Shown here piece after piece: positions 46,284-55,660 of a stretch of DNA of 64,000 nucleotides (positions are counted from its first letter, which is position 1; every line of letters starts with the position of its first letter). The notes beneath the pieces were generated by a model, which saw only the letters and a program-made list of their open reading frames with translations, was not told where the DNA came from and did not search any database. Source of the stretch: Stenomitos frigidus ULC18 (GTDB taxonomy: Bacteria; Cyanobacteriota; Cyanobacteriia; Leptolyngbyales; Leptolyngbyaceae); assembly GCF_003003795.1 (NCBI RefSeq), contig NZ_PVWK01000009.1, positions 1-64,000 on the forward strand, in the 5' to 3' direction. Both the position numbers and the translations under genes were made by a program.

Positions 46284-47819
46284 ATGGTTCGTGTCAGAGC
46301 GCCCGCATTCAATCAAGCCTTGCTCTGGTTAAACTGCGATCGCCCTCTGTCTCTGAAGGCCTTGCGTGGGCAAATCGTGCTGTTGGATTTTTGGACGTAT
46401 GGCTGCATCAATTGTTTGCATGTCCTTCCCGATCTGCAATATCTGGAACAAAAATACTCGCAGCATCTCACCATTATCAGCATCCACACGGCTAAATTTG
46501 ACCACGAACAGCATTTAGAGAGCGTTGAGCAGGCCATTTTGCGCTATGGCATAACCCATCCCGTTGTGGTGGATCGCGATCGCGATCTCTGGGAGCAATA
46601 TGCCGTTCGAGCCTACCCCACCTTCGTCTTAATCGACCCACAGGGTTACATCGTGACAACGCTTGCGGGTGAGGGACGACGACAAGTTCTGGATGACCTG
46701 ATCCAACGCGTGCTTGAAGAACATACGGGCAAGGGCACGCTCAGTGAGCCTTTTTTACAGGCAATTGTGCAGTCCCAACCACCGCTAACTCCTTTAGCCT
46801 TTCCGGGCAAGGTGTTGGCTGATGAAGCGAGCGATACGCTTTTCATCGCAGATACGGGACATCATCGGCTTGTTCTGACCACGTTGGATGGAGCGCTCAA
46901 AGCGACGATCGGCACTGGAAGCGCAGGATGGCAGGATGGTGCTTGGGAAATGGCTCAATTTGCTGCACCACAGGGTATGGCCTTGGATACAACCGGGCAG
47001 ATGCTCTACATTGCCGATGCGGGCAACCATTTGCTGCGCCGCCTTGATCTGGTGCAACAGACGGTCAGTACGCTGGCGGGAACGGGTGTCCAGAGTCGAG
47101 CAATTTTCCCACATGGTGGTAGGGCGCTGGACATTGCCTTAAATTCACCCTGGGATCTGGCACTGCTTGGAAAGCAGCTTTATATTGACATGGCAGGTTC
47201 CCATCAAATCTGGGTGATGGATCTAGTTCAGCAAACGCTACAGACATTCATGGGCACAGGTGCAGAAGGTTGTGTGGATGGTTTGCCGGACATTGCGGCC
47301 TTTGCCCAGCCCTACGGTATTGCAACCGATGGCACCCAACTGTTTGTGGCGGATAGCGAAACCAGTTCGATTCGTGCCATCACCTTAAACCCAACGTCGA
47401 TCGATCCAGCACCGATCGTTCAAACAGTGTGTGGACAAGGTCAACTGTTTGCCTTTGGCGATCGCGATGGCATTGGCCTGGATGTTCAACTTCAGCACTG
47501 TTCAGGACTGGTTTATGCTCAAGGATCGCTCTGGATTGCCGATACCTATAACCACAAGCTTAAACAGCTTCATCCAGCCACCCAAACCTGTCAGACTATT
47601 GCTGGTGGAATCGCGTCAGGCTTTGAGGATGGTATGGGAACGGCTGTCTGTTTCTCAGAACCATCTGGACTCGCCCATGCCAGCGATCGGCTCTATCTTG
47701 CCGATACCAATAATCATGCCATTCGCTGCATGCATCTCAAGTCCCTGGAGGTGACAACGCTGCCGCTGCAACAGCTTTGTTCTCCCTACACCTGCACTCC
47801 CGCCCAACTCAAGAGCTAA
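46284..47819 (+). CDS. Thioredoxin-like domain fused to NHL repeats (NHLRC2-like)
   Basis: A 511-residue protein. Residues 20-150 are a TlpA/thioredoxin-like fold with LLDFWTYGCINCLHVLPDL, so the redox pair is CINC; cis-Pro is in AYPTFVLIDPQG. Residues 170-500 are a six-bladed NHL propeller with repeated LFIADTGHHRL, LYIADAGNHLLRRL, WIADTYNHKLKQL and LYLADTNNHAIR. The same architecture defines animal NHLRC2 (CCINC). No signal peptide is evident, so it is likely cytoplasmic. Substrate unknown. Confidence 0.9.
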   Translation: MVRVRAPAFNQALLWLNCDRPLSLKALRGQIVLLDFWTYGCINCLHVLPDLQYLEQKYSQHLTIISIHTAKFDHEQHLESVEQAILRYGITHPVVVDRDRDLWEQYAVRAYPTFVLIDPQGYIVTTLAGEGRRQVLDDLIQRVLEEHTGKGTLSEPFLQAIVQSQPPLTPLAFPGKVLADEASDTLFIADTGHHRLVLTTLDGALKATIGTGSAGWQDGAWEMAQFAAPQGMALDTTGQMLYIADAGNHLLRRLDLVQQTVSTLAGTGVQSRAIFPHGGRALDIALNSPWDLALLGKQLYIDMAGSHQIWVMDLVQQTLQTFMGTGAEGCVDGLPDIAAFAQPYGIATDGTQLFVADSETSSIRAITLNPTSIDPAPIVQTVCGQGQLFAFGDRDGIGLDVQLQHCSGLVYAQGSLWIADTYNHKLKQLHPATQTCQTIAGGIASGFEDGMGTAVCFSEPSGLAHASDRLYLADTNNHAIRCMHLKSLEVTTLPLQQLCSPYTCTPAQLKS

Positions 47820-48130
47820 ACAACCTGGAAGGGGCTGTACGGCAAACTATCGCTGCAGGCACGCTTAAACCTGACACCTGTGCAACGAGAAAAGATGGTC
47901 ATACCCATTTAGATTGAAACGGTGACATAGCTTGTAGGGATGGACATGGCATTGCCATTTTCTTACCCAATGATTGATCTGTAACGACTAGTTTTGAATC
48001 GGTATCACTGCAAGCGGTCACGCCTGTTTGGTTGGTGCAACCAGCCACGAAGCTGAAAAATTCTCACTTCAGAGGCAGTCCACTATATGACTGACCTGAT
48101 TACAGTAAGAAGGTAGCCATCATCCCCAAA
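47820..48130. other. Intergenic region, no gene seen
   Basis: 311 bases. I find no gene. It contains a GGGATGGACATGGCATTGCC stretch similar to bases around 46240 and 48665 (CATGGCATTGCCATG), which may be a small dispersed repeat. Confidence 0.4.
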
Positions 48131-48664
48131 ATGCAGCCGTTATTCATCCTTGCCCTTTTTCTACCGCTCCTTCAGGCTTGCACCAATGCCCATTTTCCCG
48201 ACTGGTTGCAACCATCACCCAAAGCATCGGTTCCTGCACCACAGCCTGAAGCACTCAATCTTGCCGCAACGCCTTCTCCTTCAGAAATGAGCTTTAATCT
48301 GCGTGATCAGCAGTGGCAACATCGCATTGTGTTGCTCTTTGCGCCCTCCGAGCGATCGCCTGCCTATCAGCAACAGATGGAGCAGTGGCAGGCACACCAA
48401 GCGGGCATGCAAGAACGGGATCTCAAATTGGTGGAAGTGTTGGGAGAAGGCGAAAGTCGAGCCGATGGACAACCCATCACTCCAGCAGCGACTGCGCGTC
48501 TCAGGCAACAATTCGGCCTGACCTCAGCGTCGTTTGCCGTGATTCTGATTGGCAAAGATGGCACTGAGAAGCAGCGAGAACGCGCACCCATTGCGCCAAG
48601 CACACTTTTTCGCACGATCGACGCCATGCCCATGCGTCAGCAAGAACAGCGCTCCCAACCGTAG
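48131..48664 (+). CDS. DUF4174 lipoprotein
   Basis: 177 residues. The N-terminus (LFILALFLPLLQACTN) has a lipobox, LLQAC, so a lipoprotein is predicted. Residues 55-165 resemble DUF4174, a thioredoxin-fold domain without cysteines: WQHRIVLLFAPSERSPAYQQ, RDLKLVEVLGEGES and SFAVILIGKDGTEK. Relatives occur widely in bacteria and have no known activity. Confidence 0.75.
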   Translation: MQPLFILALFLPLLQACTNAHFPDWLQPSPKASVPAPQPEALNLAATPSPSEMSFNLRDQQWQHRIVLLFAPSERSPAYQQQMEQWQAHQAGMQERDLKLVEVLGEGESRADGQPITPAATARLRQQFGLTSASFAVILIGKDGTEKQRERAPIAPSTLFRTIDAMPMRQQEQRSQP

Positions 48665-48751
48665 AGGCATGGCATTGCCATGCCTCTACCAGAATTCGTG
48701 GTTGACTGGTAAGTGATTTCTGCCTCTGTCCTTTCATTTGAGTCGATAACG

Positions 48752-49591
48752 ATGACGATACGAACGCTTACATTACCCTCTGGACAAGCCATCCCTGTAC
48801 TAGGCATGGGCACCTGGCAGATGGGCGAGCAGGCTCACAACCGTCAGAGTGAAAGTGATGCCCTCCGTCACGGACTCGATCTAGGGTTATCGCTGATTGA
48901 CACTGCGGAAATGTATGGGGAAGGTGGCGCAGAAGAAGTGATTGCTGAAGCCATCGTCGATCGTCGCTCAGATGTCTTTCTGGTCAGCAAGGTTTATCCC
49001 CATAATGCCTCTAAGAAAGGGACAATCGCGGCCTGTGAACGGAGCCTTAAACGTTTAAAGACGGATTATCTCGATCTCTATCTATTGCACTGGCGTAGTT
49101 CTACCCCGTTAGCAGAGACGTTGGAGGCATTCCAGACGCTACAACAAGCAGGCAAGATCCGTGCGTATGGCGTAAGCAACTTTGATGCCAAAGCTATGGA
49201 AGCAGCTAACCATCTGAAGGGTGGAGACGCGATCGCCACCCTTCAAGTGCTCTACAACCTCACGCGACGAGGGATTGAGTGGAATTTGCTGCCCTGGTGT
49301 CGGCAACACGGGATGCCAATGATGGCGTATTCCCCGATTGAGCAAGGACGGTTGCTGAACGACTCAACACTCACGGCGATCGCTCAAGCACGTGGAGTAA
49401 CGTCGGCGCAGGTTGCGATCGCCTGGTTATTGCATCAAGACAACGTGATTGTAATTCCTAAAGCCAGTCGGATTGATCATGTAGAGCAAAATTACGCTGC
49501 ACTGACTTTGAAATTGAGCATCGAAGAACTAGCGACGTTAGATGCTGCCTTTCCCCCACCGACTAAACCGGTTGCCCTGGAGATGCTGTAA
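48752..49591 (+). CDS. Aldo/keto reductase
   Basis: A 279-residue NADPH-dependent (beta/alpha)8 reductase. The catalytic tetrad is visible: Asp and Tyr in LIDTAEMYGEG, Lys in FLVSKVYPHN and His in YLLHWRSSTP. Cofactor-binding VIPKASRIDHVEQN is near the end. I chose the ATG at 48752; the frame extends 13 codons upstream without homology. Similar to E. coli YeaE and the DkgA group, acting on aldehydes or ketones. Confidence 0.92.
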   Translation: MTIRTLTLPSGQAIPVLGMGTWQMGEQAHNRQSESDALRHGLDLGLSLIDTAEMYGEGGAEEVIAEAIVDRRSDVFLVSKVYPHNASKKGTIAACERSLKRLKTDYLDLYLLHWRSSTPLAETLEAFQTLQQAGKIRAYGVSNFDAKAMEAANHLKGGDAIATLQVLYNLTRRGIEWNLLPWCRQHGMPMMAYSPIEQGRLLNDSTLTAIAQARGVTSAQVAIAWLLHQDNVIVIPKASRIDHVEQNYAALTLKLSIEELATLDAAFPPPTKPVALEML

Positions 49592-49729
49592 CAACTTTAT
49601 TGCGGTTTTTGCGGCCTCACTCGGTTAGTCAAGTTTACTTGCACGTTGAATGATGAGATCAGCGGTAGATGCAGAGACGAGGAGTGCTGTTTTACCATAC
49701 TCTCTATCCCGTCACTCACCCTGTTTCAC

Positions 49730-50557
49730 ATGAACCTGCTCAGCCCAACCGCTTTGATTCGAGAACGTTATGGCAGTAGCGCCTTCGATTCAGAGCCTCT
49801 CTTTAACGAAACGTTGACCACTCTGCTGTCTCATCGCTCCGTGCGCGCCTATCGGCCTGACTCTCTACCATCTCAAACGCTGGAAACTCTGGTTGCAGCG
49901 GCTCAGTCGGCTGCAACCTCTTCCAATTTGCAAACCTGGAGCGTTGTTGCAGTTGAAGATCTGGCGCGGAAAGCAACGTTGGCTCAACTGGCAGGCAATC
50001 AAGCCCATATCCGCCAGTGTCCCTTGTTTCTGGTGTGGCTAGCTGACTTGGCACGACTCCATCACCTTGCTTCACAACGGAGACTGCCTACGGATGGGTT
50101 GGATTACCTGGAGATGTTTGTCACAGCGACGATCGACGCGACACTAGCAGCACAGAATGCCACGATCGCCGCTGAGTCTTTGGGGCTGGGCACGGTCTAC
50201 ATTGGCGGCATACGAAACCAGCCTGAACGCGTTGCCGAAACGCTTCAACTACCGCCACATTTATTTGCGGTTTTTGGGCTGTGTGTGGGGTATCCCGATG
50301 AGGCCAAACCTGCCGCGATCAAACCGCGTCTACCCCAGGCGGCTGTCTTACATCGAGAAACGTATGATCTGGCTCAACAAGAAGCGGCGATCGACCAGTA
50401 CAACGAGGTCATGCAACAGTTTTACGACGCGCAGAACATGAGCGTTGCTGGCGATTGGGTGGAGCATTCGCTCAAGCGAGTTGCAACCGCAGAGGCATTG
50501 AGTGGTCGCGATCGGCTGAAGGAGAGCTTGCAGAAGCTTGGCTTTCCATTGCGTTAA
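49730..50557 (+). CDS. NADPH-dependent oxidoreductase, NfsA/nitroreductase family
   Basis: 275 residues of the FMN-binding nitroreductase fold. The FMN-phosphate motif is HRSVRAYRPDSLP near residue 35, with QSAATSSNLQTWSVVAV after it. AAQNATIAAESLGLGTVYIG and VFGLCVGYPDEA are typical of the NfsA-like group. The ATG at 49730 is the first with homology. It reduces nitro compounds or quinones in relatives. It follows the aldo/keto reductase and both may serve detoxification. Confidence 0.9.
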   Translation: MNLLSPTALIRERYGSSAFDSEPLFNETLTTLLSHRSVRAYRPDSLPSQTLETLVAAAQSAATSSNLQTWSVVAVEDLARKATLAQLAGNQAHIRQCPLFLVWLADLARLHHLASQRRLPTDGLDYLEMFVTATIDATLAAQNATIAAESLGLGTVYIGGIRNQPERVAETLQLPPHLFAVFGLCVGYPDEAKPAAIKPRLPQAAVLHRETYDLAQQEAAIDQYNEVMQQFYDAQNMSVAGDWVEHSLKRVATAEALSGRDRLKESLQKLGFPLR

Positions 50558-50750
50558 GGCACACAGCCAGCGATACCTGGAATAACTAAATAGTATTTTG
50601 AGGGCTTCCCCTTGGGACGATGACCATAGCCCCGTAATCGACAGCGAAACAGTAAGAAGAACACCCGCGTAATGATCCTGATAAAATGTGACCTGGTTTT
50701 TACCGTTTGCTGGAGGCTATGATCAGGTTAATCTCCTAGCCCCGCAACGT

Positions 50751-51104
50751 ATGCCAGAAGACTACATCGTGATTGTGACGGATGAGACGGATGAATCTTC
50801 TGCACCGATCGACGGTCAACGGGGATGGCGCGAGGAAGTTGGCAAACGCATCGCCAGCCTGAAGGAAGTCCGGTTGCCTGTCTCGCAGCTAGAGCAGAAC
50901 ATGAATCAATTCTTGCAACTGGTCGGGCGCTTGTTCAAGCAGGTGGATCAGCAGATTGGTTCTGAATCGGGCATGACGCTAGATGAGGTGGAGCTATCCG
51001 TTGAAATCAGCGGCGAAGGGGAGGTTAAATTGGTGGCAGGCGGCAAAGCGGCAGGGAAAGGGGCGATTAAGCTGAAATTCAAGCGATCGGATGCCAAACC
51101 GTAG
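50751..51104 (+). CDS. Pepco/trypsin-co-occurring domain protein
   Basis: 117 residues. The middle is a helix pair (LEQNMNQFLQLVGRLFKQVD) and the C-terminal strand region reads LDEVELSVEISGEGEVKLVA, GGKAAGKGAIKLKFKR. That pattern matches the Pepco (trypsin-co-occurring) domain, which recurs beside caspase-like and trypsin-like peptidases in bacterial conflict systems. The next frame, 58 bases on, is the N-terminus of a caspase-family gene that is now truncated, which supports the assignment. No defence role is shown here directly. Confidence 0.7.
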   Translation: MPEDYIVIVTDETDESSAPIDGQRGWREEVGKRIASLKEVRLPVSQLEQNMNQFLQLVGRLFKQVDQQIGSESGMTLDEVELSVEISGEGEVKLVAGGKAAGKGAIKLKFKRSDAKP

Positions 51105-51162
51105 GATGGGCAATGCCCACTCTACAAACCTAGAGTTTACGAAAGCAGACACAACGACGTAG

Positions 51163-51287
51163 ATGGCAAACAATTGGGCGATCGTTATTGGCATTAATCA
51201 ATATCGCTTTTTACAACCGCTGAAGTACGCCAAGCGGGATGCTGAAGCGATGCGAATTTAGCCGAGCAAGATTTCATACCGCTTTGA
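51163..51287 (+). pseudogene. Caspase-family peptidase, N-terminal stump
   Basis: From the ATG at 51163 the frame reads NNWAIVIGINQYRFLQPLKY, AKRDAEAM, the invariant first strand of bacterial caspase-like (peptidase C14) proteins, then hits a TAG at 51259-51261. Shifted by one base it continues NLAEQDFIPL to a TGA at 51285-51287. The catalytic His and Cys, which come later, are absent. A hairpin follows. The gene has lost more than 80 percent of its length. Confidence 0.72.
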
Positions 51288-51305
51288 ATAGCGATCGCGG
51301 TAGAT

Positions 51306-51358
51306 GAAGATCCCCCTGTCTCCAGCATCCTGATCAAGATGGACTGAGGGGGATCTTC
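51306..51358. terminator. Long inverted repeat between convergent genes
   Basis: GAAGATCCCCCT at 51306-51317 pairs perfectly with AGGGGGATCTTC at 51347-51358, leaving a 29-base loop. It sits between the caspase stump and a minus-strand gene. It lacks a long T-run, so it could be a weak terminator or the scar of a small element. Confidence 0.55.
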
Positions 51359-51411
51359 TCGGTACGAGAATCTAACGTGATGACTCTTTTAACCGTCTAG
51401 AAGACAACGGC

Positions 51412-51819
51412 TTAGAAGTTAACGTTCTTAGCCGTTCCAGCGAGTTCGATCGTGTCGTACTGTTGTAGTTGGATGGGTTCAGTAGGATTGACGAACACAA
51501 CGCGCTTGCTGAGAATTGCCATTGTTTGAATGGAAAGTTCACGCGACTTTGGCGATAGCTGCACCGCTGGCAGCAGCAGAGTCAGGCTCTCAAAGCCTTC
51601 ATCTGCCTGATTGTTTTTCAACTGAACGGTCACCATCTGACCCAATCCGGTCTCTTCGGTAAGAATGTCAGAGCCGCTAAAGGTTCTCACCTCGCCGCGA
51701 TCGTTGTAACTAAGCTGGGGCACGCCTGTAATACTGGTGGTCGAAAAAGTGATTTGCTTGTCGTACCCCTGCAATTCATACAGGTTGGGGGTGACGGTGT
51801 CTAGAGCTTGTGCTTGCAT
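51412..51819 (-). CDS. Conserved cyanobacterial hypothetical protein
   Basis: 135 residues starting MQAQALDTVTPNLYELQGYD, then TFSTTSITGVPQLSYNDRGE and VTVQLKNNQADEGFESLTLL. Beta-rich and soluble, with no catalytic motif. A GGAG box lies upstream of the ATG at 51819; 29 further codons upstream are open but unlikely. I recall similar proteins of unknown function in filamentous cyanobacteria. I do not assign a role. Confidence 0.65.
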   Translation of the reverse strand: MQAQALDTVTPNLYELQGYDKQITFSTTSITGVPQLSYNDRGEVRTFSGSDILTEETGLGQMVTVQLKNNQADEGFESLTLLLPAVQLSPKSRELSIQTMAILSKRVVFVNPTEPIQLQQYDTIELAGTAKNVNF

Positions 51820-51906
51820 TGTAAAAACTCCATTTTCAGGGGGATAGCGCAAGTGATGGGTGTTTCTCACTAGAGGAGGAAACCATTTCACATGCCTTCT
51901 GATCAT

Positions 51907-52318
51907 GGAAGCGTTGATGGAACATCAGCAGTACCCAGAAGGGTACTATTCTCACAAGCGTTGCTGATGCTAGAAATGAATTTGGCGCGTGATCTCCCCT
52001 CTCTTCAGCTCAATTGAGCACCGTCAAGCGCTTGTCTGTAAAGCATTAGTTGACGCGAAACCTAATACTCAAAGACCATCGAGGGTTTGAAAACCGCGGC
52101 GGTCTAAAACCAGCTACTTTTTCTTTCATCAGTGGCAGGCTTCATACAAGCTTTAAGAAAAGAGCGATCGATCGACACGTTTTTTATCTATCCTCTGTGT
52201 ATAGGAACATCCAGACGTGTCAGACCTTAGCCGTTCAAATTCGACCGCTTTAGCGCTAGCACAGGCGCTGGAGAGCAGAAAAGCACACTTGCCGCAACGA
52301 CTGTTTCAGGAGAGACCC
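51907..52318. other. Intergenic region, no gene seen
   Basis: About 410 bases between divergent genes. No convincing gene, although a frame upstream of the SGNH hydrolase start stays open. No strong repeat. Confidence 0.45.
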
Positions 52319-53341
52319 ATGCCCCCCATCTCTTTGGTTGCTAAACTACAGCAGGCACTACTGCTGAGCACACTCCCAGTCACGCTCACAGCCCTCACTC
52401 CAACGGCCGCGCAGGCCTTTAGTTTTACTGGACTCTACGTCTTCGGCGACAGCCTTTCTGATACCGGGAATACCTTTAACGCAACCGGAGGCTTGCTACC
52501 ACCAGCACCGTTCTACACCGCTGGACGCTTCTCCAATGGCCCCGTCTGGGTCGAGTACCTGGCACCCAGGTTAGGGCTGACCTTTAATAACGCCACTGCT
52601 TTTGCCTACGGCGGAGCTACCACTGGCACTCAAAATACCTTTGTGCCTGGTTTGCCCGGACTGCAACAGCAAATTACTGGTTTCACACAGGCTACACCAG
52701 TGGCCGATCCAAACGCGCTCTATATTGTGTGGGCGGGTGCCAATGATTATCTGGGTGCTGCCAGTACGTTAGACCCCTTGCAGCCTGTGCAACAGCCCGG
52801 CACAAATTTAGTCAGTGCCGTGCAGGCGCTGGCTGGAGTCGGTGCACAAACGGTATTGCTGGCGAATTTACCTGATTTAGGCAAACTGCCTGGTACTCAA
52901 GGGAACGCACAACTCACAGCGCTCAGCGCCGCCCATGATGTCGCCCTGGCTCAATCCATCCAGCAGCTAGCTCTAGTCACGCCGAATGTGCAAGTGATTC
53001 CGTTTGATGTCGCCGCTCTCTTTAGTGATGCGATCGCCCAGCCAAGTCGCTATGGCTTCACCAATGTGACCGACGCTTGCCTGCTCACACTCTGCCAGAC
53101 CCCCGATACCTACCTTTTCTGGGACGACATCCATCCCACCACTGCTGGACATGAGCGTATTGCGGATGCTGCCGCCGCGACAATCAGTACTGCTGGTGTG
53201 CCTGAACCACCGACGTCCTTAGGGTTAGCCATCTTTGGTGTCTTTGCCGCTGGTGCAGCTGCTTACAAGCGACGCCAACGCTCAAAAACGTTGCCGCTCA
53301 ACGATGCCGACTCTCAGCCAACGACCTCCACACTGTTATAG
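52319..53341 (+). CDS. Secreted SGNH/GDSL esterase with PEP-CTERM-like sorting signal
   Basis: 340 residues. A signal peptide (LLLSTLPVTLTALTPTAAQA) is followed by the GDSL catalytic domain: YVFGDSLSDTGNTF (nucleophile Ser), GRFSNGPVWVEYLA, WAGANDYLGA (oxyanion Asn) and WDDIHPTTAGH (Asp-His). The C-terminus, VPEPPTSLGLAIFGVFAAGA then AAYKRRQRS, is a PEP-motif, one helix and a basic tail, as in PEP-CTERM proteins processed by exosortase. The ATG at 52319 has AGGAGA 7 bases upstream. Substrate unknown; lipase or thermolabile hemolysin-like in relatives. Confidence 0.88.
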   Translation: MPPISLVAKLQQALLLSTLPVTLTALTPTAAQAFSFTGLYVFGDSLSDTGNTFNATGGLLPPAPFYTAGRFSNGPVWVEYLAPRLGLTFNNATAFAYGGATTGTQNTFVPGLPGLQQQITGFTQATPVADPNALYIVWAGANDYLGAASTLDPLQPVQQPGTNLVSAVQALAGVGAQTVLLANLPDLGKLPGTQGNAQLTALSAAHDVALAQSIQQLALVTPNVQVIPFDVAALFSDAIAQPSRYGFTNVTDACLLTLCQTPDTYLFWDDIHPTTAGHERIADAAAATISTAGVPEPPTSLGLAIFGVFAAGAAAYKRRQRSKTLPLNDADSQPTTSTLL

Positions 53342-53581
53342 TCCGGTACAAACATAGTCTGGTGAGGAGCTAGACACGATCGTCGTTGGCTCCTTATGCA
53401 CCTGGGCATCGCAGGCATGATTTCAGGGTGTCAACGACGTCCGGCGGGCGATCGGGTTCATCGTGCTACTGGGCGCGATCACCTGCCTGCAATGGTCATA
53501 GCGGAAGCTGCGGTTTTGTCACTCATTCGTGACCCCTCATCGGGGTTTGATGTTTAAACATTTGTGCTGCTCCAAAGCTTT

Positions 53582-54360
53582 TCAACGATCAGCAGCATGA
53601 CAAGTGCAATTTTTAACTTTGTAGACACCCTGATTATGTAGAAAGCGTCTCATATTCTCCCAGACTTCTGTCGTCAAGCGATCAATCGTTCCAAGCATAA
53701 AATGGGCAATGGTCACTGTAGGGGTGTGTGATCGCACCTGATGCCACCAGCCTTTGGGAATAAAGAGGACGTCTCCAGCAGTCACATACATGACTCTTGG
53801 TTCAACGCCTTTAAGATGTGGAAACGCTTGCAAATCAAGATCAAACATATTAACTATTGCATCTCTAGCCCCGTAATCAAACTTGTCACTACGGTATTCA
53901 GGCGGAATGGCGGAATGAGGATATAACCATATTTCTTTGTCTCCTACAACTTGAACCAGAAAGCTATTGAACACGTCATAATGGAGCCCAGTCAAAGCGG
54001 CTTCTGGCCCAATCCAGGCAGCTTTTACGGGCGTTACGCTCCTGGGAAAAAATCTGTGTAGTCAACATCGTGCTGCAAGACTGGAAATTCTTGAAACAAA
54101 TCAAATTCTTTGAGATAAAGTGTGTCTTCTGTCGGTGACGCAGGATAAGCCAGACTGCGAATATAAGCAGTTAGAGACATTTGTACAAAGCGGGTTTGAT
54201 ACTGCTCTCGATTTCCCCGCACGAGGCGAACTTAGCGATCGCCTGAAAGAGTTTCAAGATAAGACCAGATCCACTTCCTAAGAGCAATCCAGGAGTCAAC
54301 ACCATTTTTGACCAGAACTGGCTCTTTTGAGTTTTTAGGTAAAGCTTGAAAATTGGTCAT
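53582..54360 (-). pseudogene. Cupin-like (JmjC/cupin_8) hydroxylase, frameshifted with a stop
   Basis: The gene begins at the ATG 54360 (TNFQALPKNSKEPVLVKNGV) and reaches LSGDR, then a TAA. The same frame resumes VRLVRGNREQYQTRFVQMSL, TAYIRSLAYP and YLKEFDLFQEFPVLQHD. Near 54035 it shifts to a second frame giving TGLHYDVFNSFLVQVVGDKE, VTAGDVLFIPKGWWHQVRS. HYD and WWHQV supply the Fe(II) HxD-like and distal His positions. A nonsense mutation and a frameshift inactivate an otherwise full gene of about 250 residues. Confidence 0.78.
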
Positions 54361-54395
54361 GATGTGAAGTCAAAAGCTCTTCGTAGTCGCTGTTA

Positions 54396-55182
54396 TTAAA
54401 GCGTTTCTCTTTGTTCAGCGCGCTCAAGTATGTAATCTCCTAAGACGAGGATATCAATGGCTGTTTTCTTAAAGGTTGAAATCGCATCCTGGGGAGAACA
54501 AACAATGGGTTTGCTATCATTGAAAGACGTATTGAGTACAAGAGGAACACCTGTAATTTTCTCAAACTGTTGGATCAATTGAAAATATTTGAGGTTGATT
54601 TCAGGATAGACAAGTTGTACTCGCGCTGTCCCATCGACATGTAGAACAGCAGGAATGAATGAATGCTTGCTTGAATGCACTGGACAGGTAAAGAGCATGT
54701 ATTTCAGGCTTTCTGAGAAGCGCCCTAGTTCAAACCATTCACTTGCTTTACTTGCGAGTACACTTGGGGCGAAGGGGCGAAGGGGCGAAAATCCTCGCGA
54801 TGTTTGACTTTTCTATTGAGCACCTCTCGCATCGAAGGATTTCTGAGATCCGCTAACAGTGAACGGTTTCCAAGTGCTCTTGGACCAAACTCCATCTTTC
54901 CTTGAAACCAAGCGACTAACTTCCCACTTGCATTAATTGAGCCACCTCATGCGTTACATCGTTTGAAAAACGAGCCTTCAGCCCCGCTTGTTTAACTAAA
55001 GTAAGATGCTGTGAGATCTGATACTCCGGCCCTATGTAAGGACTCACTTGATAAATGCCTTTTGCAAGCGTATATTTATGACAAATTGCTAATGCTGCGC
55101 CAACAGGTGTCCCTGAATCATGGGTACCAGGGGGAATGTATACTTTTTCAAAGGGTCCGTTTTCCTTCAAATGCACTTTAAC
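54396..55182 (-). pseudogene. Carbamoyltransferase (NodU/CmcH family), C-terminal part with two frameshifts
   Basis: Pieces in order: [31 protein letters not shown]; after loss of one base near 54935, [39 protein letters not shown] and [12 protein letters not shown] second shift near 54775 leads to [32 protein letters not shown] and GVPLVLNTSFNDSKPIVCSP. The second shift is a tandem duplication of 8 bases (GAAGGGGC repeated). The N-terminal half is missing beyond 55182. Family members carbamoylate natural products, including nodulation factors, antibiotics and toxins. Confidence 0.82.
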
Positions 55183-55316
55183 TAGTCAGTAGGAGCCCAG
55201 AAAGCCGATTTTGATTGAGTGGCTTCTAAGTAGCTGAGGTATCAAAATGCCGGATCTTTAAGCATCCTGTCCATATCACCTCTACAAATGCCTGTTAGGA
55301 TACACAGTAAAACGTT

Positions 55317-55520
55317 CTAACGGCTTGAATGCAGACATTGATAAGAGCACCCAGGATACACCCGAAGCTTTGAAAGACAAGGGTCTTTTGCTTCAACACC
55401 TAGTGATGCGTACGAGTCAACAAAAGCACGTTTTTGGGGCGGGGTTTGACCAAGCTGAACGTCATTGGGTTCTGCAAGTGATCGCCCACTGACTCCAGCA
55501 GCCTCGCCAAAGGACGTCAT
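55317..55520 (-). CDS. Possible small protein, unrecognised
   Basis: A 67-residue frame with an ATG at 55520 (MTSFGEAAGVSGRSLAEPND, VQLGQTPPQKRAFVDSYASL). The first 45 residues look protein-like, the rest less so. It lies upstream of the carbamoyltransferase remnant in the same orientation. I recognise no family. It may be a leftover of the decayed locus. Confidence 0.25.
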   Translation of the reverse strand: MTSFGEAAGVSGRSLAEPNDVQLGQTPPQKRAFVDSYASLGVEAKDPCLSKLRVYPGCSYQCLHSSR

Positions 55521-55536
55521 GGTTGGTGGTAATCAA

Positions 55537-55660
55537 ACGATTTGTTACGCCACTTTAGGCACCGATACGATTTGAAACACTTGCCCAAAACGATTAGAAA
55601 GGTTCTGTTTTAGCCAAGCGCTTCGCTTTAACAACTCAGGTACAGCAGCGCTGAGCGGGC
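55537..55660 (-). pseudogene. Possible C-terminal gene fragment
   Basis: A minus-strand frame reads SPLSAAVPELLKRSAWLKQN, LSNRFGQVFQIVSVPKVA and a stop at about 55537. Composition is coding-like, but there is no start codon and no family I know. The remaining bases of 55661-56023 hold nothing I can identify. Confidence 0.25.
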
